A DNA stretch of 64,000 nucleotides, taken from positions 1 to 64,000 of the forward strand of contig JAUIED010000002.1 of NCBI GenBank assembly GCA_030428905.1. Reading direction: 5' to 3'. The DNA comes from Gammaproteobacteria bacterium (lineage in GTDB: Bacteria; Pseudomonadota; Gammaproteobacteria; Pseudomonadales; Azotimanducaceae). Under the pieces are notes generated by a model. The model did no database searches, was not told the origin of the DNA, and was given only the letters and a program-made list of their open reading frames with translations. This document shows, one piece after another, positions 26,479 to 35,174 of this stretch. The translations under genes and the position numbers were made by a program. Positions within the stretch are counted from its first letter, which is position 1, and the number at the start of each line of letters is the position of its first letter.

Positions 26479-27062
26479 CGCGCGGCGAACCACTCGGCGA
26501 GCAGGTCGGCGTGCCGTTCGATGACGGCACCGTCCCCCGCCTGCATCCCGGTAAGCCGCGCGCACTCATGTTGTGTCGCAAATATGAGCGCAGCCGCACC
26601 GGTGAGCATGTAAAACTCGTGCGCCCTGCGAACCGGGTCAGTGGAAATGAACGGCAACGTTTCGTAGATACCTGCCAGATGTGTGTCCACCAACCACGAC
26701 AGGCGGGCACTGGGCCGCTTACCCTCCTCCACCATGAAGCGCACGATCTCCGGGCGCTGGGCAAAGAAGCCAACCAGCGTGCGCATGGCATCACGCACCG
26801 CTTGCGCGGACGTATCCGGGCCGATCCGGGAACGCATACCATCGAGCATCACACGAGCATCATCGAACACCAGGGTCACCGCCTCGCGCCACAGCGTTTC
26901 TTTGTTGCGAAAGTAGTAGGTGATCAGGCCCTGGTTGACGCCAGCGCGGCGGGCAATCTCCCGCGTGCTGGCACCGTCAAAGCCTCGATCGGCAAATGCC
27001 CCGAGCGCCGCTCGGGCGATGCGCTGTCGGGTGTCGACCTCGTCTGGGTTTCGCTGGCTCAT
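26475..27062 (-). CDS. TetR-family repressor
   Basis: 195 residues. The N-terminal TetR helix-turn-helix is at about residues 12-58 (RIARAALGAFADRGFDGAST, then EIARRAGVNQGLITYYFRNKE). The C-terminal ligand domain is of the TetR_C-type with long helices (LVGFFAQRPEIVRFMVEEGK). It is divergent from the RND pump genes with a perfect palindrome between, so it most likely represses the pump and itself. The pump substrate would be the inducer. Confidence 0.9.
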   Translation of the reverse strand: MSQRNPDEVDTRQRIARAALGAFADRGFDGASTREIARRAGVNQGLITYYFRNKETLWREAVTLVFDDARVMLDGMRSRIGPDTSAQAVRDAMRTLVGFFAQRPEIVRFMVEEGKRPSARLSWLVDTHLAGIYETLPFISTDPVRRAHEFYMLTGAAALIFATQHECARLTGMQAGDGAVIERHADLLAEWFAAR

Positions 27063-27085
27063 CCGTGCTATCTTAAAGACAATTA

Positions 27086-27101
27086 TTATTCAGTTGAATA
27101 A
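27086..27101. promoter_or_regulatory. palindromic operator between tetR-like gene and RND pump
   Basis: TTATTCA-GT-TGAATAA is a perfect 7+2+7 inverted repeat centred 31 bases upstream of the TetR start and 44 before the pump start, of the size bound by TetR dimers. Confidence 0.7.
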
Positions 27102-27137
27102 CCTGTTATCCGATAGGTTCCAGCCCACGAAAAGACC

Positions 27138-28199
27138 ATGCAAAGATTGCTCCTCACGTTGCTCGTCCTGACAGCAACGACACCGCTACTGGCAGACACA
27201 CAGGCTGGGCTGAACACCGCGGTACGCGTCCGGGTGGCAGCCGCCGAGTACGCCAGCATCGGCGACCACGCGACCGCCTCCGGGGTGGTCACACCCTTTC
27301 GCCGGGCGGTGGTTGCTGCCGAGGCAGCCGGACGTGTGGTGGAGCGTCTGGTACAGCCGGGCGACACCGTCCGCAGCGGCCAGATCCTGCTGCAGCTCGA
27401 TGACGAGCGGGCGCGCATTGCGCTGCGCGAAGCACAAGCCCGCAAACGCACCCGCGACGTCAACCTCGCCGAAGCCCGCAGCGAGCTCGCCCGCGGCGAA
27501 AACCTGCGGCAGAAGCAGTTCATCAGCGAAGATACGCTGGAAACCCTGCGTTTTGCCGTGCAACGGGCCATTTCCGGCGCCAGCGAGGCAGATGCAGCGC
27601 TGGCTTCTGCCAGACGCATGCTGGCCGACACGCAGATCCGCGCCCCGTTCGATGGAAGCGCGGAGCTGGTGCAGGTCGATGTGGGAGACTTCGTAAACCC
27701 CGGCAGCCCCGTTGCCACGCTGGTGGACTTCTCCCGCGCCCGCGTCCGCGCCGGGGTTACCGCCAGGGAAGCTGCACAGATCAGCATCGGCAGCGCCGCG
27801 CGCATTGGCCTGGAAGCCCTCGGCGCTGGCCTGCTCACAGGCCAGGTAAAAAGCGTCTCGCGCATCAGCGATCCCGGCAGCGGCACGTACACCGTGGAAA
27901 TCTGGATAGACAACCCCGACGACAAGCTGCGCGAAGGCATGCTCGCAAGCGTCCGCCTGGGCTTCGATTCACCCGATACCAGTCTGACTGTGCCAAGCGT
28001 CGGCGTGTTCCGGCGCGACGGCAAGATGCACGTGTTCACCGTGCGCGACAACGTCGCCGAGCTGCGCACGGTGGAAACCGGACGTACGAGCGGCGCTACC
28101 ACCGAGATCGTGCGCGGCCTCGAGGCCGGAGAGCGCGTGGTCGTGGACGGCCAGTTCGCGCTTCGCGACAGCGCGCCGGTCACCGTGCTCGGGGAGTGA
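27138..28199 (+). CDS. RND efflux membrane fusion protein (periplasmic adaptor)
   Basis: 353 residues with a signal peptide (MQRLLLTLLVLTATTPLLA). AAGRVVERLVQPGDTVRSGQ is the biotinyl-lipoyl-like half motif, followed by an alpha hairpin (about residues 95-145), and a second lipoyl half (APFDGSAELVQVDVGDFVNPG). The beta-barrel and C-terminal domains follow (SVRLGFDSPDTSLTVPSVGV; VETGRTSGATTEIVRGLEAGE). It links the inner-membrane pump to an outer-membrane channel and is 4 bases from the pump gene. Confidence 0.93.
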   Translation: MQRLLLTLLVLTATTPLLADTQAGLNTAVRVRVAAAEYASIGDHATASGVVTPFRRAVVAAEAAGRVVERLVQPGDTVRSGQILLQLDDERARIALREAQARKRTRDVNLAEARSELARGENLRQKQFISEDTLETLRFAVQRAISGASEADAALASARRMLADTQIRAPFDGSAELVQVDVGDFVNPGSPVATLVDFSRARVRAGVTAREAAQISIGSAARIGLEALGAGLLTGQVKSVSRISDPGSGTYTVEIWIDNPDDKLREGMLASVRLGFDSPDTSLTVPSVGVFRRDGKMHVFTVRDNVAELRTVETGRTSGATTEIVRGLEAGERVVVDGQFALRDSAPVTVLGE

Positions 28200-28203
28200 T
28201 CCG

Positions 28204-31200
28204 TTGGAGCGCCTGTTAGGCTTCTTCGTCCGCCGCCATCTGCTCGTCAACGTATCGGCGGTGGCCATGGTGGTGCTCGGCTACCTGTCGGCCACCAGCC
28301 TGCAGCGCGAGTTCATCCCGAGCGTCGCCACACCCATTCTGTGGATCACCGCCACACTGCCCGGCGCCTCCGCACGGGATGTAGAAACCAAGGTGACGAT
28401 CCCGATCGAGGAGGCGCTGGAAGAGGTAGAAGGCATTGACGAGTTCACTACCGTCATATCCGACAACACGTCGTTCACCACTGTCGAGCTCCTGGAAGAT
28501 TACACGGCGGTGCAGATCGAGGCCGCGGAACAGGAAGTGCGCGCAGCACTCGACGACATCACCGACTTCCCGGACGACATGCAGGACGAGCCGGTGCTCA
28601 AGCAATTCAACCCGGCGCGCTCCACAGTCATCGAGGTGGCGCTCACCGGCCCACCGGCGCAGGTCGGGCGCACTGCGGACTTTCTCGAAAAGCGGATCGA
28701 GCGTCTGCCGCTGATCGCCAGCGTCAACCGGCTCGGCGTACCCGATCCGGAAGTACGCGTGCTGGTGGACCCGGTGCTGGCACGAGAACACCGCATCACC
28801 CTGATCGACATCCTCACCGCCATCAGAAACCGCAACATCTCCAGCACCGGGGGCATGCTGGAAAGTGCGCAGGACCGACGCCAGGTGGTGATGTGGAGCC
28901 GCTACGACCAGCCCACAGACGTTGCCGACACGATTCTTCGGTTTCGCCCCGACGGCAGCAGCATCCGCGTCCGCGACATCGCGCGCGTCGAAGCCGGGCG
29001 GGAAGATACGGGGCTCCTGGTACATGTGAACGGCACCGAAGGGGCCGTGCTGACCGTGCAGAAGCGGGAAAACGCCGACATCGTCGACGCCGCAAATTCC
29101 GTGCGCGCACTGCTCGCAGACACGCCGCTGCCGGACGACGTGCAGTCGGACCTGGTGGCCGATGAATCCTTCATCATCCGCAATCGCCTGGAGCTGATGA
29201 CCACCAACGGCATCATCGGCGCCGTGCTCGTCGCCGCCGTGCTCTTCGCTTTCGTGCGGCCGCGTCCGGCATTGTGGATTCTCGTCGGCCTGCCTGTCGT
29301 GTTCCTGGGGGGTGTTGCGCTGTTCGGGCAAACCGGCATGTCGCTCAACATGATGGCGCTGACCGGCTTCGTCATCGTGCTGGGCATGGTGGTGGACGAT
29401 GCGGTGGTGGTCTCCGAACGCATCGTCTTCAAGCAGGCCCAGGGGCTGACACCCTTACAGGCTGCGGTGCAGGGCACCGCGGAGATGGTGCCGCCCGTCA
29501 CCGCCGCGGCCCTGACCACCATGCTCGCGTTTCTGCCCCTGGTTTTCCTGGGCGGCATGCCGGGCAAGATCGTCTGGCAGATCCCCGCAGTGGTCGTCAT
29601 TGTGCTGGCCTTCTCGCTCATCGAGTCGTTCTTCATCCTGCCGGCGCACCTGTCCACGGTGCGCGACACGGTAGTGGAGAAGCGCGCATTCGTGCTGAGG
29701 CTTGAACGCATCTACCGGCGCATGCTGCAGTGGGTGATGCGTCACCGCGCCTGGACGGTGCTCATCGCCTTTGGCGGTTTTTTCGCCATCATGATCTTCG
29801 TGCGGCCGCTCGTACCGTTCGTTCTTTTTCCCCAGGATGATGCGGACCGCCTGTTCGTCAAGCTCACCACTGCGCCAGGCACGTCGCTGGAGCAGACCGC
29901 CGCCATCTCATCCACGGTGGAAGCGCAGATCGCCCGCATCGCCGAAGTGGACCTGGACCTCGTGACGGCGCGCATCGGCCATCAGAACACCGACAGCCTC
30001 GACAAACAGTTTGGCGATGCTGACAACGAGGCGGTGATCGTCGTGCAGTTCAGGCGCCTCGGACGCGTGCACACCAACGCTCAATGGATGGAGATTCTGC
30101 CCCAGGAGATCGCCGTACCCGCAGGTACCCGGCTGGTCTACCTCTCCGAGTACTTCGGCCCGCCCACAGACCAGCCGGTGACGGTGCACGTGCTGTCCAA
30201 TGAGGATGAGGTGCGCCGGGCGGCTGCATTCGAGATCGAAACGTACCTGAAGTCCGTACCAGGCGTGGTGGAGATCGAGATCGACGAACGGCCAGGCACA
30301 CCGCAGATCGACCTCAACCTCAACTACGAGAAGCTGGCGCTGCGCGGCCTCACGGCGCAGGCCGTGGGTACCACGCTAGCTGCGGCCTTCTACGGCATCG
30401 AAGCCACAGAGCATCGGGATCTCGATGACACCACCGAACTGCGCGTCTTGTTCGACCCGGCTGCGCGCATGAACCTGGACGCGTTGCTGGAAACAGAGAT
30501 ACGTGCGAACAACGGCGATCTGGTGAAGCTGCGAGACGTCGTGGAACCTATCGAGATTCCAGCAGTGACGCGCATTTTTCATCGCGATGGTTTCCGCTCT
30601 GCCACCGTGCGCGCAAGTTTTTCCGAGTCAGGCGGCCTGACGGCACTGACTTTCGCTCAGCAGATGGAGCGTGAACTGTTCCCGCGCTTCGCCGACACTC
30701 CCGGGCTGCTGGTCTTCAACGGCGGCGAAGCGGTGGAGACCTCGAAGACGACCGGCTCCATCGGCGTTGCCGCCCTGCTGGCGGTGATCGGCATCGGCAT
30801 CGTCATCTGGCTCATGCTGGGCTCGTTTCTCGAAGCGCTGTTCGTGCTGCTCATCATTCCGTTTGCGGTTGCGAGCGTGTTCCTCATCTTCTTCCTGCAT
30901 GGCAAGCCACTCTCCATGTTCGCCATGATGGGCGCAGTAGGCCTTGCTGGCGTGGTGGTTAACGCCTCCATCGTCATGGTGGATTCCATCCACAGACGTG
31001 TGAACGCACGGAATCCCGAGGCTGGCGGCGAAGCCACCGAGGTCATTATCGATGCAGTGGTGGAACGCCTGCGACCGATTCTCGTAACCACACTGACAAC
31101 CCTCGGCGGTGTGCTGCCCACTGCCTACGGTATAGGTGGCTACGACCCCATCGTCGCCATCATCTCTCTGGCCATCGGTTGGGGCCTGGCAGTATCAACC

Positions 31201-31290
31201 CTGGTAACGCTGTTTCTCGTGCCAGCGCTGTACACACTTGCAGGCGACGTCAAACGCATGACACGCCGACGCAAACCGGTAGCCGCTTGA
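28204..31290 (+). CDS. RND multidrug efflux pump
   Basis: A 1028-residue proton-driven pump of usual AcrB-family length, starting at TTG. N-terminal helix (LLGFFVRRHLLVNVSAVAM), the periplasmic pore domain, and helix 4 with VIVLGMVVDDAVVVSERI containing the paired Asp of the proton relay. The second repeat ends with MMGAVGLAGVVVNASIVMVD and TLTTLGGVLPTAYG. There is no outer-membrane channel gene alongside, so it must share a TolC-like protein. Its TGA overlaps the TTG of the glycosyltransferase. Confidence 0.95.
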   Translation: MERLLGFFVRRHLLVNVSAVAMVVLGYLSATSLQREFIPSVATPILWITATLPGASARDVETKVTIPIEEALEEVEGIDEFTTVISDNTSFTTVELLEDYTAVQIEAAEQEVRAALDDITDFPDDMQDEPVLKQFNPARSTVIEVALTGPPAQVGRTADFLEKRIERLPLIASVNRLGVPDPEVRVLVDPVLAREHRITLIDILTAIRNRNISSTGGMLESAQDRRQVVMWSRYDQPTDVADTILRFRPDGSSIRVRDIARVEAGREDTGLLVHVNGTEGAVLTVQKRENADIVDAANSVRALLADTPLPDDVQSDLVADESFIIRNRLELMTTNGIIGAVLVAAVLFAFVRPRPALWILVGLPVVFLGGVALFGQTGMSLNMMALTGFVIVLGMVVDDAVVVSERIVFKQAQGLTPLQAAVQGTAEMVPPVTAAALTTMLAFLPLVFLGGMPGKIVWQIPAVVVIVLAFSLIESFFILPAHLSTVRDTVVEKRAFVLRLERIYRRMLQWVMRHRAWTVLIAFGGFFAIMIFVRPLVPFVLFPQDDADRLFVKLTTAPGTSLEQTAAISSTVEAQIARIAEVDLDLVTARIGHQNTDSLDKQFGDADNEAVIVVQFRRLGRVHTNAQWMEILPQEIAVPAGTRLVYLSEYFGPPTDQPVTVHVLSNEDEVRRAAAFEIETYLKSVPGVVEIEIDERPGTPQIDLNLNYEKLALRGLTAQAVGTTLAAAFYGIEATEHRDLDDTTELRVLFDPAARMNLDALLETEIRANNGDLVKLRDVVEPIEIPAVTRIFHRDGFRSATVRASFSESGGLTALTFAQQMERELFPRFADTPGLLVFNGGEAVETSKTTGSIGVAALLAVIGIGIVIWLMLGSFLEALFVLLIIPFAVASVFLIFFLHGKPLSMFAMMGAVGLAGVVVNASIVMVDSIHRRVNARNPEAGGEATEVIIDAVVERLRPILVTTLTTLGGVLPTAYGIGGYDPIVAIISLAIGWGLAVSTLVTLFLVPALYTLAGDVKRMTRRRKPVAA

Positions 31291-31988
31291 CCATTCCACG
31301 CAAAATTCACTACTGCTGGCTGAGCGGCGATCCTTACCCAGAACTCGTCGACCGCTGCATAGCATCCTGGCGACACCACATGCCGGACTACGAGTTCGTG
31401 CTATGGGATGCCGATCGGTTTGACATCACCTCCGTGCCATGGGTTGAGCAGGCTGTCGCTGCCCGCAAGTACGCCTTCGCCGCCGACTACATTCGCATGT
31501 ACGCTCTGGTGCACGAAGGGGGCATCTATCTCGATTCCGACGTTGAAGTTTTCCAGAGTTTCGATCGGTTCTTGCACCACGAAGCCTTCTCCGGCATCGA
31601 ACACTGGCCGGATATCGACGGCCTTGGCATCGAAGGCGCTGTGGTCGGCGCACGGGCCGGCCATCCATGGCTGAAGGACTGCCTGGCACATTACGACGAT
31701 CGTGAATTCGTTCGAGCAGACGGTTCGACCGATGAGTACATCGTGAGCGGCGTCTTCGCTACCCGGGCAGAGCGCTTCGGATACCAGTTCACCGCTGAAG
31801 AGCAGGCGTTATCCCACGGCATTCACATCTACGCTCCTACGGTGTTTGCGCACAGCGGGATGCAAGTGGAGCCCGGCGTTACCGCCGCCATGCATCATTG
31901 CCGAGGGAGTTGGCGCGACGTTCAACCGGCTCCAGGCCGATTGCGCGCGCGCTGGAACCAGGTGGTGCGACGGCTGCGGCGCCAGTAG
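31287..31988 (+). CDS. glycosyltransferase, OCH1/capsular GT32-like
   Basis: 233 residues. I place the start at the TTG overlapping the pump stop because TIPRKIHYCWLSGDPYPELV is the family's usual N-terminus (IPKxIHxxW). AFAADYIRMYALVHEGGIYLDSDVE carries the DXD metal/sugar-nucleotide motif, followed by FSGIEHW. Such enzymes add a mannose or galactose to surface polysaccharide. The gene is probably translated by coupling to the pump, though a functional link is not obvious. It converges on the DUF3291 gene, 11 bases away. Confidence 0.85.
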   Translation: MTIPRKIHYCWLSGDPYPELVDRCIASWRHHMPDYEFVLWDADRFDITSVPWVEQAVAARKYAFAADYIRMYALVHEGGIYLDSDVEVFQSFDRFLHHEAFSGIEHWPDIDGLGIEGAVVGARAGHPWLKDCLAHYDDREFVRADGSTDEYIVSGVFATRAERFGYQFTAEEQALSHGIHIYAPTVFAHSGMQVEPGVTAAMHHCRGSWRDVQPAPGRLRARWNQVVRRLRRQ

Positions 31989-31999
31989 GCCGCGCAGCA

Positions 32000-32509
32000 T
32001 CAGTCATCCCAACCCACGCAATGCTGGCTTGGGTCATCTACGTTCGGCGCCTCACACATCCCCGGAGGAGCAAAAGGCGACTGAAATGAAAACGCCGCCT
32101 GGGTGGGCCCGCATTCGCGCATCAAGCGCAGTTTGTCCATGGCTAGTTCCACGCTAGGCACCGTACCCGCCGGCACCCACCACAGCACCTGATACGGTTG
32201 CGCTGGCCGTTCAAACCACTGGCGCCGTTTCACCATCACCTTCTGGTGCATGGAGCGATACACGAATGTGTGCAGGCTCTCCACCGACTCCCAGACGGTG
32301 AGATTGACGAGCAGAGAAGGATCCTGCTCCACCTGAATGCCCGTGGCGCTGCCGGTTTCGTCCTGCAGACGCCACACGAATCCCGGACTTGCTTCGGCAA
32401 GCGCGTTGATCTCATCGAGCCGTTCGTAGAATTCGGCGATGCGTGGATCGCCCTGGGTGTAGCGCGCAACGGCCACGTTCAACTGCGCAAGATGCCAATC
32501 ATCACTCAT
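32000..32509 (-). CDS. DUF3291 family protein
   Basis: 169 residues from the ATG at 32509, which has AAAGGAGG upstream. WHLAQLNVAVARY at the start and VNLTVWESVESLHTFVYRS with RRQWFERP and LWWVPAGTVPSVELAMDKL are DUF3291 blocks; the fold is a ferredoxin-like alpha/beta barrel related to antibiotic-biosynthesis monooxygenases. No catalytic function is established for the family. It stands alone. Confidence 0.85.
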   Translation of the reverse strand: MSDDWHLAQLNVAVARYTQGDPRIAEFYERLDEINALAEASPGFVWRLQDETGSATGIQVEQDPSLLVNLTVWESVESLHTFVYRSMHQKVMVKRRQWFERPAQPYQVLWWVPAGTVPSVELAMDKLRLMRECGPTQAAFSFQSPFAPPGMCEAPNVDDPSQHCVGWDD

Positions 32510-32743
32510 GGCCGGACCTCCTTTGAACAATACCCTCAGCCTACCGGATATACGCAACGGAAATCACGATACTGGCCAGGATGAAAGGGATATCGCACTT
32601 CGTAAAGCGAACGCAGCGCCCTATTCACCCGCAACCCGCCTCTCAGACGATCGTCGTCGGCTACGCATTCCTCAGGATCGGGCTTGGCAAGCACGATCTG
32701 CTGGCGCTACAGTTGCGCCATCCCATATCGTGGGGAGGTGGTC

Positions 32744-33691
32744 ATGATCCGTACCGCTTGGAAGATTTCTTTCCTGCCTTTCCTGCCTTTCCTGTCTTTC
32801 CTTTTACTCTTCTTGGCGCCGCTCTGCGCGGTTGCTGAGGAAGCTGAAGCGTCCGAAGTTACCCCCGAGCGCGTGTTTCAGGAAGTTGAAGTGCTTCGCG
32901 CAGAACTGGAAGTCATCCGCCAGGTGCTCGGCATTCGTCCTCCGAGGCAGCGAACATTTCGCCTGCAAGGCGCCGATGAACGCCAGGTGTTTTTCCAGGC
33001 GCAGACACTGTTTCGCAAATGTAACTCCCTTGCGCGAGAGATCGCCGCAATCTCGCGACAAGCGCCTGCACATGCACCGGACCATGCCATCACGCCCTCC
33101 GACGTGCTGAGCCTCCTGGCAGATGCGCGTAAGCAGCTTGGCTACGTTCGCGAGGCCCTCGACATCGATTCGCCACAGGCCACTCCAAAGCTTGAGAGAC
33201 GCCGGACGTTTTCGGACGCCATGCACGGCATCATCGAAGCCGGCTACACTGCCAACGCCATACTGTCGGAACAACCGGACTGGCCTGCGATCTACGATCG
33301 CACGCTGCAGATGATGACCTACATCGGCGGGTTGGCTGGCGAGTCTCCTGCTTACCCGGCCCTGCCAGAGCACGCCTGCTGCAAATCGCCCGAGGATGCC
33401 TATCAAACATTAGTGGGAGCCATGGAGGCATCGAGGCCACTGGCGGAGTCCGCGGGTGTCAACATCGTTCGTATCGAGCCGATCAAGAGGGCCGAAGGCG
33501 GCGCCTCACCGAGTACGGTGTTCGATCTGACGACAACCATGTTGTCGGACATCGCGGAATTCACCCTGCGCCTGGAAGGCGCGGATTCCAGGCCACCAAA
33601 CTATGAGCGGCCCGCTCGCATACTGCCGTCGCACGTTTACCAACTTGCGCTGGCACTGCGAACGCAGATCGACACGGCGGGAACGCGATGA
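32744..33691 (+). CDS. hypothetical exported protein
   Basis: 315 residues from an ATG with GGGGAGG upstream (the in-frame ATG at 32684 lacks this). The signal peptide has a remarkably repetitive core (SFLPFLPFLSFLLLFLAPL) ending ...CAVAEE. The mature part is helical and acidic with ERVFQEVEVLRAELEVIRQVLG (coiled-coil-like), and includes EHACCKSPEDAYQTLVGAM. I do not recognise the family. It overlaps nothing and is followed by a DUF2784 gene after 1 base. Confidence 0.8.
   Translation: MIRTAWKISFLPFLPFLSFLLLFLAPLCAVAEEAEASEVTPERVFQEVEVLRAELEVIRQVLGIRPPRQRTFRLQGADERQVFFQAQTLFRKCNSLAREIAAISRQAPAHAPDHAITPSDVLSLLADARKQLGYVREALDIDSPQATPKLERRRTFSDAMHGIIEAGYTANAILSEQPDWPAIYDRTLQMMTYIGGLAGESPAYPALPEHACCKSPEDAYQTLVGAMEASRPLAESAGVNIVRIEPIKRAEGGASPSTVFDLTTTMLSDIAEFTLRLEGADSRPPNYERPARILPSHVYQLALALRTQIDTAGTR
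32770..32801 (+). repeat. in-frame 9-bp tandem repeat in a signal peptide
   Basis: TTTCCTGCC is repeated three times and a fourth time in part (last units TTTCCTGTC and TTTCC). Each unit adds three hydrophobic residues (FLP/FLS), so copy-number change would lengthen or shorten the signal-peptide core without a frameshift. Confidence 0.7.
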
Positions 33692-33692
33692 G

Positions 33693-34079
33693 GTGATCCG
33701 GCTTGCTGCTGATGCGGTGGTCGTCCTGCACGTCGGCTTCGTCGTGTTCGTGTGCATTGGCGGATTGCTCGCACTTCATCGCCGATGGTGGCTGTTCATC
33801 CATCCGCCGGCTGCGGTGTGGGGCGCGTTGGTGGAAATTGGCGGACTTTCCTGCCCGCTGACCCGTCTCGAATTTGCTTTGCGACGCGCTGCTGGCGAGG
33901 CGGGATACGCCGGGGGCTTCATCGATCACTACATCTGGCCGTTGCTCTACCCAGACGATCTCAGCCGCTCAGACCAGCTGGTGCTGGGTGCGATCGTCGT
34001 GGTGTTGAACGCGGCTGTGTACGCTGTCGTGTGGCAGCGCGCGCGGCGGAACAAGACTTGCGCGTCGGTCAGCGATTGA
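33693..34079 (+). CDS. DUF2784 membrane protein
   Basis: 128 residues from the GTG at 33693, one base after the previous stop; an ATG at 33688 is out of frame. LAADAVVVLHVGFVVFVCIGG, HPPAAVWGALVEIGGLSCPLTRLE and GFIDHYIWPLLYP are DUF2784 hallmarks. About three membrane helices. Function unknown. Confidence 0.82.
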   Translation: MIRLAADAVVVLHVGFVVFVCIGGLLALHRRWWLFIHPPAAVWGALVEIGGLSCPLTRLEFALRRAAGEAGYAGGFIDHYIWPLLYPDDLSRSDQLVLGAIVVVLNAAVYAVVWQRARRNKTCASVSD

Positions 34080-34155
34080 CCAGTGCCGCCGCATCACCGA
34101 GCCTTCCACACAGATACTGTGCATTGCCGGCGATCGTTCATCACAGGAGTCATTC

Positions 34156-34782
34156 ATGAAACTAGCTGCCAGCGTTTGTGCGCTGATGCTCCTGTCCAGC
34201 GGTATCGTCCTGCCGGAAGTTCTGGGTGCGTTCACCGTGGGGTACAGCAGTATTGCTGACTACCTCAGCGCGCTCGGTGCGCTGGACGCACCGTACCGCC
34301 TGCTCGCCAATTATTCGGGCTTTCTACCGGTCGCACTGACAGTCATTGCGATGATCACCGTCCTCTGGCTGCGCCTTCCGCCGACGATTCTCGTGCGTTG
34401 CGGGTTGCTCTCACTTCTCGGCGTCGCGGTGGGTTATCTGGGAGCAGTTGCTTTTCCGTGCGACCCGGGTTGCCCCGCCTCGGGAAGTGCTCGACAAGCC
34501 ATGCACAACCTGTCCGGACTCATCGAGTATGTCGGTGGCATCGTCGGTCTCGCGCTTCTGTACGTTGGCTGGGGCGCTACCGCCACCCGCGCAGTGCGCC
34601 TGACCACGTTGGCAGCGATCATCACCGTAACCGTTGGCGTGCTGCTGATGGCGCATCCGGAACTGACCCGGATTCGCGGCGCGAGCCAACGCCTTGCAGA
34701 CTACAGCCTGTTTCTCTGGTTCAGCTTCGTTACGCTGAGCGTTGTACGCCAGGAACCGCCCGGGACGATTGGCGACGCCTGA
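34156..34782 (+). CDS. DUF998 membrane protein
   Basis: 208 residues with six predicted helices. YSSIADYLSALGALDAPYRLL and FPCDPGCPASGSARQAMHNL followed by IEYVGGIVGLALLYV match DUF998 (membrane proteins with a PC-rich loop between helices). The AGGAGT RBS lies 8 bases upstream of the ATG. Role unknown. Confidence 0.8.
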   Translation: MKLAASVCALMLLSSGIVLPEVLGAFTVGYSSIADYLSALGALDAPYRLLANYSGFLPVALTVIAMITVLWLRLPPTILVRCGLLSLLGVAVGYLGAVAFPCDPGCPASGSARQAMHNLSGLIEYVGGIVGLALLYVGWGATATRAVRLTTLAAIITVTVGVLLMAHPELTRIRGASQRLADYSLFLWFSFVTLSVVRQEPPGTIGDA

Positions 34783-34900
34783 GGGCCCTGTCCTTGCGCT
34801 GTGGTGCACGCCGGACAGCTGCAGATATCAGTCACGCCGGTTCAGTTCCAACGCTGGCAGCGCTATGATCGAAGCCAATCAGACACAGGATCAGAACACC

Positions 34901-35086
34901 ATGCGCACGCAGATCACCATCCTGCTCTCATTTCTGCCACTGGTCGCGGTCGCACATCCGGACCACGGCTCCAGCGTTTTTTCCATAATCCACTATTTCA
35001 CAGGATCACACCTGGCGCTCGGTATCGGTGCCGGCGTGCTTGTCGGTGTTGCTTTGCGCGCCGTCTGGCAACGCTTCGTTCGTTGA
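34901..35086 (+). CDS. small exported/membrane protein
   Basis: 61 residues: signal peptide MRTQITILLSFLPLVAVAHP, a short His-rich stretch HPDHG, and one helix ending in WQRFVR. I place the start at the ATG at 34901 because it gives this signal; an upstream in-frame ATG at 34865 would not. The HPDHG segment resembles a metal-binding start seen in HupE-like small proteins, but this is weak. Confidence 0.55.
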   Translation: MRTQITILLSFLPLVAVAHPDHGSSVFSIIHYFTGSHLALGIGAGVLVGVALRAVWQRFVR

Positions 35087-35174
35087 TTTCCGTCAGTGCG
35101 ACATCGTCTCGCGCTGCGCTCACCTACACAAAACAGGCTGCAACGCTCCACTGAAGACGATCGACGCCTCGCGT

